A DNA stretch of 64,000 nucleotides, from positions 6,314 to 70,313 of the forward strand of contig NW_004457466.1 of assembly GCF_000313135.1 (NCBI RefSeq), read 5' to 3'. The number at the start of each line of letters is the position of its first letter. Position 1 is the stretch's first letter. Shown one piece after another: positions 56,783-64,000 of this stretch. A program made the position numbers and the translations under genes. This stretch comes from Acanthamoeba castellanii str. Neff (Eukaryota > Discosea > Longamoebia > Acanthamoebidae). The notes beneath the pieces are model-generated. The model ran no database searches and had not been told where the DNA came from. It saw nothing but the letters and a program-made list of their open reading frames with translations.

Positions 56783-58000
56783 CTTGTTGCAGAGGAGGGG
56801 GGGGGCAAGAACGAAGAACGAAGAACGAAGAGCGAAGAACGAGAGAAGAAGTTGGCAAGCCTGTTGGGATGGCGGAGAGGAAGAGATGGAGAGAGAGGCG
56901 TTAGGTCAATGGGGCAAAGGCCAGAAGAAGACAAACAGGGAACGGTGCGCGGTGAAAAAAGAAGAGTGGAATCCAGGCGACCAGGAACACAACGCTGCAG
57001 GAGAGATAAGAAACGACATATAACAGACAAGCTACGGTCGGCGTGTACCTCAAGTGATATACTCGAGACAAGGTGGACGATGGCCTCTGCCTTGACCTTG
57101 GCCCCCAAGAGCTTGATAGAGGGAGAGAATGATACAGAAGGGGCCTTCTAAAGGAGTCTGGGGTACTGTCCACCGAAGAGGGCGTCGAGGGAATGATGAG
57201 AAAGAGATGACAACGGGACTGGAGCTGATTGTCTTTTATAGAAGAGAGAGGGGGGTGGCGCGTGTTCGTTGTGTCCCTGTGTTGGGGCGCCAACTATCAT
57301 TTCACGCGAACACCGTCGACCAATCGCCGCAGGTGCCACAGGCGCCGCACTCTAACGCCAGACAGGAGACGTGTTTGACCCGTGGTCACGCCCCCACTGT
57401 CGACCATCATCGCTCGAGCCACCAGTGCCGGACACGGCCATTGTTCAAGACCCGTCCCGCCCCATGAGCTCCCCCATTTGTTGTGATGTTGGTCTGCGAC
57501 AGTTCGCTGACAGAGGAGGTGGCCCTCTACTCGTCTGTGCGTTCCTGTTCGGTGAACGCGCTCCCATTGGCCCGTCTTGTCTGTGCATCGACTCACCGGG
57601 CGGCGTTCAAAAGTGCGCAGGCGGCCTACAGGGCTGTGGGCTGGTTGCTGGTCTCCGCACCAAGTGAGCCGGGGGCGTGGGCGACATCTCGCGTGGCGGC
57701 GCCAGAACACAACGATCCCTGCGCCCAGGAGTGGGGGCCATTCCCTGTGTTGGTCCTGAACTCGCCCAGGGTCCTGTAGGGCGGTAGCGGTGCCCTTATC
57801 GATCGCTGCCCACGCACCCGAGTTGGTCTCCTTTTACTGCCAAGGCGTGCAGTCGTTCAAGGCCCTTCGTCTCGATGAAGAGGCCGTTTAGGTGTGCGTG
57901 TGAAGTTGCTCGCGGCCCTTTATTCGAATCTGGTTTGCGCGGTGTGGTGGTGGGCGGTGGTGAGAGGGCACGCAATGGCGATGTGTCGTGGGTCCATACG
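56783..58000. other. Long gene-free interval
   Basis: 1218 bp between the AT-hook gene (5' end) and the DUG3-like gene (3' end). I see no coding signal, tRNA or repeat. It contains a TATA candidate for the AT-hook gene and purine/pyrimidine-biased stretches at 56800-56960; a non-coding RNA cannot be excluded. Confidence 0.5.
57233..57240 (-). promoter_or_regulatory. TATA box candidate for AT-hook gene
   Basis: TATAAAAG on the minus strand about 450 nt upstream of the AT-hook protein ATG; would imply a ~420-nt 5' leader. Confidence 0.4.
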
Positions 58001-60597
58001 TCAGCACTTAGTGGCCCACAGCATGGCGCACAGGATGTTGACTAAGACCAGGAGCATGAAGCCCTTCGACATATCGAGCCGGATGTGCATGTCGCCGGCC
58101 GCGGCCAGGGCCTGCTTGGTTGCCGCCATCGCGTCGCTGCTGCCGCGGCTGCCCAGGCTCTTGCCCAGCTCATCCAGCTTGGCCTTGCCCTTCTTCTTCA
58201 GCATCTCCAGCGGCTCGCCGATCGACTTCTCGGGCGCGTAGGCGGCGGTGCGGACTTCGAGGTCGTCGACTGGCGCCACGTGATTGCGCCTCTGCAGGCC
58301 CATCCCGTCCTTCTTCTGTCCCTCATCGGTGAGCTCGAGGTCCTTCTTCTGCTGCTTCATCTCTGACTTGGTCGCCTTCTTGTGGTCCTTGAGGCCCTTG
58401 TCGGCCTCGGCCTCGCCGCCGGTCTCGACCAGCTTGAGGCTCATGGGCGACAACGACGCGTCGCTCTCAGAGCGCGACTGCGGCACGGGCGAAGACGGCA
58501 GCGAGTGGGACGGCGTGGCCGGCGAGGAGTAGAGGTCGGGATCCGAGGTCGAGTGGACCACCTCCAGACGGTCGGCCCGCTTGTGGGGGCGCAGGCGCGG
58601 GGCCGTGCCGACCGAGGAGTGCTCCCGGTGGACCAGAGGCGGCGTGGCGTGGCCGGTGGTGGGCGGCAGGGGCGAGAGGGAGGTGATGCCGGCGCAGGGG
58701 TTATCCGCCGCCATTCGGGGGTACCACGACGCCAGGCTGTGGCGACGCCGGCCGGCCTCGAACGCGGGCATGCTGCTGAAGTCGGGCGCCTTGTCCTTGA
58801 GCTCCTGCTTCACCTTCCTCTGCTCCTCGACGCTGCCCCGGTTCTTGCCCACCTTCATCATGTTACGCGGGTCGCGCAAGACTTCCTCGCGCAGCTCCTC
58901 TTCGCCGGTGATCTTCTCGGAATGGGCGCCGGCCAGGTCCCACTCGCTGGCCAGGGTCTCCTCGATCTCGTTCTTGACCTCGGTCTCGTCGGCCGGGGCC
59001 TCCTTGACCATTTCGCCCTCGGTCTCCTGGCCCTCGAACTCGATGGCCTCGATGATGGTCCTCTGGTGGGCCGTGATGACCAGCAGGTGGTTGCGAGGCA
59101 CCAGCATCCAGTTCTTGGGCTGTCGGGTCAGCGGCTCCGACGCCACCACGACCGACTCGGCCTACGCATGCGATGCGATGCGATGCCCGCGTTAGACAGG
59201 TCCCAAGGCTCCAAGCGATGGTGTGCGACATACACACGACCAACTCGCGCGCGTACCTCTTCCTGCTCGGAGGGGTAGTGCCAATCAATCTCCACGCCCT
59301 GGGAGTTGTTCTCCGGGTCGCTGTCGTGTAGGTGGAGCTGCTTCGCCTCGGAGAAGTACAGCGAGGGCGGATGCGAGATCCTAGTTGTGGTGGTGGTGGG
59401 GTGGGGTGGGAGGAAAGGGGGTCAGACCATCAGAAGGTGCGCCGATGAGAAGCGAGTGGGGGAGGAGAGTGGGTACTGGGAATCCCGGTAGCGGGTGGCG
59501 ATCATGACGGTTCCGTCTGTTACGGCAAAGTTCATGTTCGAGGGGGTGTGCATGCGCACGCCGTCGACGATCTCGGTCTTCTCCTCCTCCTTCTTGACGA
59601 CGTCGAGGATGAACTTGATCATCTTGAGCATGGCCTCCTTCATGACGTGGCCCGAGTGGTCCTTGTTGGGGTCGTGGTCGGGCAGGAAGTGGACGTAGAG
59701 AGCGCCGGCGTGCTCGCTGTCCGTCATTCCCTGATGTTTGAGGGCCACATGCACGACGCCATGTCAGCCTCCGGAGACATGAGAAGCCGAGGGCCACGAG
59801 CGTACCTCGATCATCGAGGCGGTGGTGTACTTGATCTCCTCCAGGATCTCCACCCTGATCTTGGTGAAGTGGGCAATGGTGCCGTTTTGCATGAAGAGCA
59901 TCTTGCCAAACTTGAACGGGTGGCAGTTGGCTTCGGAGATGGAGCCGTTGGATGCTGTTGAAGCGAGAGGAGAATGCGCGTGCGTTAGCGTTAGCTTTGA
60001 ACCTTTCTTTTACGTGTGATGGTGGTAGCATGCGAGAGGGTGCAAAGAGTATCGCGTACCAGCGCGCACGTGGGCAAAGGCACAGTGAGTCCTGTGGCGC
60101 GGGAACAACGGATGTTCGCGTCAGCTAAAGTTGTTCAATACATAGCAAGGAGGAGGAGGGAACGCACTGCACGTGGGCGGCGATGGCTTGGAGGTTGGTG
60201 CAGTTCCAGGAGGGAATGGTCGACTTGAATACGCAGGGCTCTGGGCCGAAGTTATCGTACCTGGGGGTTGCGCGGCAGGGTATAGCTGTCAGCCTGCACA
60301 TGCGCGCGCAGTGGACAGAGATGCGGGTGGGGCGTACCAGCCGACTCCGAAGCCATCGCCGTTGATGGCAGTGTTCATGACCTTGGCCTCGCCATGGTGG
60401 CCGTGCACGAAGGGCAGGTACGGGCTGTGCCTGCTCTGGTGCACTGCAGCGCGGAAGAGCCGGAGTGAGCCAACGGGGCCTTGGGGTAGCAGAAGCAGAC
60501 AGGGAATGGGTGAGAACGCACCGATAGAGTTCTGCGGACGTGTAACGATGTCCGCCATGATGATGGGCTTGCCCATATAAACCATCCATCTGCACAT
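58001..60597 (-). CDS. DUG3-like class II glutamine amidotransferase with C-terminal anchor
   Basis: Eight exons on the minus strand: 60522-60597, 60338-60443, 60168-60260, 60060-60091, 59806-59954, 59477-59730, 59257-59380, 58001-59161 (1995 nt, 664 aa). It begins MCRW, so Met removal exposes the N-terminal nucleophile Cys2 of class II amidotransferases. NGDGFGVGWY, IAAHVQTHCAFAHVRAASNG and ANCHPFKFGKMLFMQNGTI match yeast DUG3/bacterial YafJ, which in yeast acts in gamma-glutamyl bond (glutathione) breakdown. The domain ends near ASEP (~residue 290-315). A ~350-residue charged Ser/Pro/Lys-rich extension follows and ends in one hydrophobic segment (GFMLLVLVNILCAMLWATKC, last residues), a tail anchor. 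Yeast DUG3 lacks this; the protein is probably on the ER or mitochondrial outer membrane, facing the cytosol. Confidence 0.88.
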
Positions 60598-61267
60598 CTT
60601 GAGTAGTGTGGTTGTGTGCGCTTGCTTATCTGGTGTTGTTGTGGCTGACCGAAGTCGAAAGTTGAAAATCAGATGGAGTGGTTGCTTGCTTGTGGCTGTC
60701 TCACCTCTGGGTATATGAGTGTAAGAAGGAAGGTCGGGGTTTGGGGCATCCCGACCTCGTCCACAGTTGATGACAGAAGAGAATTTCCACAGTCTTTCAA
60801 ACGATTCCTGTTCGATTCACATCTGAACGGCCGAAACTGCCAGCGACCGTGCCCTCACCGGCAACAGGGGTGCCTTGCGGGCGAAAGTTGCGTGTGGTCC
60901 CGACCTCGCTCATGGGCTCTTGTCTTCACGGCTCTTCTCTTGCGCGGCCAAGCCCGCGAAGACTCGCCACCTTCATGTCGCAAATTCCAACGGTTACGCA
61001 GTTCCCAGCCCCCGTAACGTCGAGGAATTTGTGGCATTTCGCAACGGAGTAGTTCTTGGGTCAGTGGTGCCAACGGTGGACCACACGCCTCTGCTTTGTT
61101 GGCCTTGCGAAGGTGATAGATAAGAAGTATGCTACAGTAGATCTATCCACACTCGCCCGGGTCCCTTTCGCGTGTTGACCCTCCTTTCGTTCATTCGTCG
61201 TTCGTTCGTTTTCTGGTTGTCCTCGTCGTTGCCCTCCTCCCTCGGCTCAGACTCGGGGTCGCTCTCA
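60598..61267 (-). other. Intergenic between DUG3-like and longin SNARE
   Basis: 670 bp with a weak CATATA element near 60712-60718. No gene seen; short open frames on plus lack coding pattern. Confidence 0.45.
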
Positions 61268-62333
61268 CTACGCTGCCGCCTCCGGGCTCCCACTGCCCCG
61301 GCACGCGGTCCACGTCAGCCCGCCACACGCTATACTGCCGATGATCCAGATCACCGCCAGCACGCAGAGTGCCACCACCTGCGCATGTGGGGAAGAGAGA
61401 CATTCATCCGAGCTCGATCAGCGGCTGCACTCAGTGGCGCGCGGTGCGCAATCCGATGGTGTGGCGTGACGTGGCGTGGCGATCCAAGCATTTCTCATGG
61501 CATGGTGTGGCGATGCGAAGGCGTGTGACGACAAGTGCAGTGTGCACACAAAGTGGAGGGAGTCGTACGAGGGCAAAGGCGAGAGAGGTCTTGAAGTTGA
61601 GCCAGCAGTACTTTCGCTTGGTCTCGGCGGCGACGAGCTTGAAGCTCTGGCCGGCGTCCTCCATGGTCTTGGCCTTCCACGCGAGCTCGGAGAGGTCTTC
61701 GCCTCGTCGGATGGCGCGGTCGATGGTCTCTCGCATGGTCTGCTTGACCCTGTCGAGCTTGCGCATGACCTCCACGATCTTCTCCGTGCTCTCGGTCGAG
61801 TAGTAGACCATCTTCTTCTCGAGCGTGTGCTGGAACTCGTCGTTGAGCTCGTAGGGCTTGGCGGCCTTAACGCGATCCACGTCGAACTTCCTCAGGAACC
61901 GCTCCTTCACGTCGCGCAGGAAGCCGAAGGCGATCTTCTGCTCGAATTCGGGATGGGCAGCGCAGATGAAGATGAGGCCGTCCTCCATGATGTAGTGGAA
62001 GGAGTAGGCGGTCGTCGTGAGCGTCTTCATGTGATTGTTCTTCAGCTGGCCGCTGATCTTCTCCAGCATCTTCTCCGTCAATTGGCCGCACTTCAGCGCA
62101 TCCTTTCGCTCCTCCACTTCAGAAGGGGGGATGATGGGTGATGTGGCTTGTGCCAATATCTTGGTTTCGAGAGAGATGAGGCAGAACACGATGAAGGTGT
62201 CGGGACGAGGGAGAGGAGCATTTTGGTTGAATCCTACCATCTCGTCTCCATCTTCTGTGCCGCGTGAGGGAGCGAATGGAGGGGCGGGGTTGCCTGCGGG
62301 TGGTGATTTGGCGCGAGCCAGGGGCGCCGCCAT
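61268..62333 (-). CDS. Longin-domain R-SNARE, VAMP7-like
   Basis: Fusion SNARE of endolysosomal or secretory vesicles. Two exons, 61569-62333 and 61268-61378 (876 nt, 291 aa). The longin domain (~30-150) has TAYSFHYIMEDGLIFICAAHPEFEQKIAFGFL.., the SNARE helix (~170-230) includes the zero-layer Arg in AIRRGEDL, and the second exon gives the anchor VALCVLAVIWIIGSIACGG ending LTWTAC, matching the CGG(L/F)TW end of VAMP7. The N-terminus starts with ~25-35 extra residues before the longin domain; an internal Met (MVGFNQ) is an alternative start. Confidence 0.87.
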
Positions 62334-62931
62334 GTGTCGAAAATGGAGGGTAGAAAATGAGGAAAAATAGAAGTTGAGAAGAGAAAAATAAAAAGAGCGG
62401 ATTTAGTGGGAACGGGCAGACGGCTGTCAAGATGGAGGCCTGAAGATGGAGGCCGCAGGCAAACTGTGCGAACTGCCGCTTCTAGATTGCGTGCAGAGGG
62501 GCTGCTTCTTGTTTTTCTTGTCGACGAGAATGATGATCTTTCCCAGCGTCATTTCCCTTTCTTTTCCTTCGGGCGCCCACGGCCGCCACCCCAGGTTCGT
62601 TGCCCGCACCGTTGCTCCGCGCCTTGTGCTACCACTGGTCGTCCTCTTCGGCATCACGGCGTGCACGGCTTCTGGCACTTGCTCCAGTTTGAAGGAGAAA
62701 AAGCGAGCTACGTTTTTTTGTTTATTGATTTATTCGTAAAGCGGCCGCTGCCGTGCGTCGTGTGGCGGAGTATTCAAAGGCCTTTCTTGCTGCCGACACG
62801 AACAGCAACAAAAGGAGAGATAGAGAGATCGAGAGAGGATCCAGACAGGCAGCCCCAAGCTCGACGAGATTGCGCCTTGAAGAAGCCTGCGAACGAGAAC
62901 GCTGAATGATGGCCCACCCCCTGCACCGACC
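62334..62931. promoter_or_regulatory. Divergent interval R-SNARE/right-edge gene
   Basis: 598 bp between divergent starts. Open frames at 62446-62739 (+) and 62427-62678 (-) overlap each other and have no supported domain; not called. Confidence 0.45.
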
Positions 62932-64000
62932 ATGAACGACCGGACTGAGTCTACAGAGGTACGCCTCATCCATCCCAGACAAAAACAGTAATCGCGTCAC
63001 AGTTTGATGGAACAAAACTGGCACTTCCCTTCGCGGAGTGTTGGCGCGAGAGAGCATGGGTCATAGGAGAGAGATGCTTGCATTTCGGTCGGGGGGTGAT
63101 TGTCGTTTTTTTTTTTTTTTTTTTTTTTTGTGAAACATCTCCCATCTCATTCGTGTTCCCTTTGGTTTTCCTCCACGAGAAGGAAGCGGAGAGCCCAGCA
63201 GACGGCCTCACCAACACCACCGCCACCACCACGCCCAACCTCCCCGCTGCTCCCTCCCCGCGAGTCTCGGGCGAGAGCCACCACTTGAAGAAGAAGAGGA
63301 GCGAGAACGTGGGGGAGAGCGAGGTGGTGAAGGCCAAGAAGGACAGCAAGGACCACCGTAAGAACGGCGGCGGCGGCCAGAAGAAGAAGTCCAGCGAGCG
63401 CCGAGAAGCGAAGCAGGACGAACGCGAGGCCATGACCACCGGCAGCGACCCCGCACCGCACGACACCTCCAGCGGCGGCACCAAAGCGGAAGACGGGAAG
63501 CCGTCGCGCCACAACGACGACGACGACGACGACGCGGGGACCAACGACGCGCTGCACCCGCCCACGCCCTGGCCCGGTCGGCTGCACGGACAAAACAACA
63601 GCAGCAGCAGCGGAACGGTCAGGACGACGGCAGCGACGGCAACGAGCAGCAAGAGGCAGAGCGGTGACGCCGCCGGAGGCGAACCGGCGGACAAGCCCAA
63701 CAGGCGGAAGGAGAAGAGACACGAGAAGGAGGCGGCGGCCTCGCCGGAGGTCAAGCCCTACGCGGAGCCCGCGCACGCGTCGCCGCCGAGCGACAAGCGA
63801 CGGAAGGAGGAGAGGCGCAAGGAGGAGCGACGCACTGATCATCTCAAGGTGGAGGCCTGCGAACAGCAGCGGAGGGCGTCGTCGGAGCTGCTGCGCGGGC
63901 ACAAGGAGAAGGGGCGAGCGTTCTGGAACAAGGAGCGGACCCCGCGTCGAGGCATACTCGTGCGCTCCCTGTCCGCCGAGCAGCTCCCGACGACGAGCCA
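62932..64000 (+). CDS. Lys/Arg/Asp-rich protein, partial at right edge
   Basis: A short first exon (62932-62958, MNDRTESTE) is joined in phase to 63180 onward, giving ~280 codons that stay open to the window end. The sequence is highly charged and low complexity: KKKRSE, a run of Asp, poly-Asn/Ser and repeated KRRKEERRKEERR. Toward the edge it becomes more ordered (EQQRRASSELLRGHKEKG, AFWNKERTPRRG), so a conserved domain may start beyond the window. I cannot name it. The first exon is only 9 codons and its start is uncertain. Confidence 0.55.
63106..63129 (+). repeat. Poly(T) tract
   Basis: 24 consecutive T in the intron before the right-edge exon, about 50 nt upstream of the acceptor. Confidence 0.85.

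Noticed and set aside
57297..57780. Several open frames of 60-140 codons
   Set aside because: They overlap on both strands without splice or domain support.
62427..62739. Overlapping small open frames on both strands
   Set aside because: No domain, no consistent codon use; lies in a divergent promoter region.

Overview
This window looks like nuclear DNA of a free-living amoebozoan close to Acanthamoeba. The sequence is GC-rich and gene-dense. Nearly every gene carries several short introns (about 50-200 bp), and their donors are very often GTACG or GTGCG. The proteins are typical eukaryotic housekeeping proteins plus an amoebozoan-style cAMP-receptor-like GPCR, a tyrosine-kinase-like kinase and a GATA factor. 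There is no rRNA, tRNA, CRISPR, plasmid or transposon signal. I rebuilt 30 protein genes by hand from splice sites. In all but two, the exon lengths add up to a whole number of codons. The two exceptions (RCC1-like and RPF2) each contain an apparent one-base frameshift.

Layout. 0-10.3 kb: an RE/RD-rich protein cut by the left edge (-), ATP10 (-), a Rab GTPase (+), an MFSD8-like transporter (+), a voltage-sensor-only membrane protein (-) and mitochondrial F1-ATPase delta (-). 10.7-23 kb: F1-ATPase beta (+, head-to-head with delta, with a long C-terminal extension), a membrane-anchored kinase (+), signal peptidase subunit SPC2 (+) and a giant RCC1-repeat protein (+). 23-34 kb: CLPTM1 (-), NEDD8 E2 UBC12 (+), SUMO E1 subunit UBA2 (+), a SWSAP1-like ATPase (+), RBX1 (-) and RPF2 (-). 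34-41 kb: TMEM163-like (+), methylmalonyl-CoA epimerase (+), a myristoylatable LRR-PP2C phosphatase (+) and a small papain-fold-like protein (-). 41-55 kb: GATA factor (-), cAR-like GPCR (-), ethanolamine kinase (+), F-box/WD40 (+) and F-box/PQQ-propeller (+). 55-64 kb: an AT-hook/C4 protein (-), a DUG3-like glutamine amidotransferase with a tail anchor (-), a longin R-SNARE (-) and a charged protein cut by the right edge (+).

Functional links. Three mitochondrial ATP-synthase genes (ATP10, delta, beta) lie within 11.6 kb. The ubiquitin-like and cullin-ligase theme (UBC12, UBA2, RBX1, two F-box proteins) spans 26-55 kb; RBX1 recruits UBC12 to neddylate cullins. Many neighbours are divergent and share short intergenic regions (ATP10/Rab, delta/beta, CLPTM1/UBC12, RPF2/TMEM163, GPCR/ethanolamine kinase).

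Most worth follow-up: the beta-subunit extension, a Rab with a natural Gln-to-Leu change in the GTPase motif, the tail-anchored DUG3-like protein, the pore-less voltage-sensor protein and the AT-hook/C4 protein. Family assignments come from reading the translations against remembered families; no database search was run.
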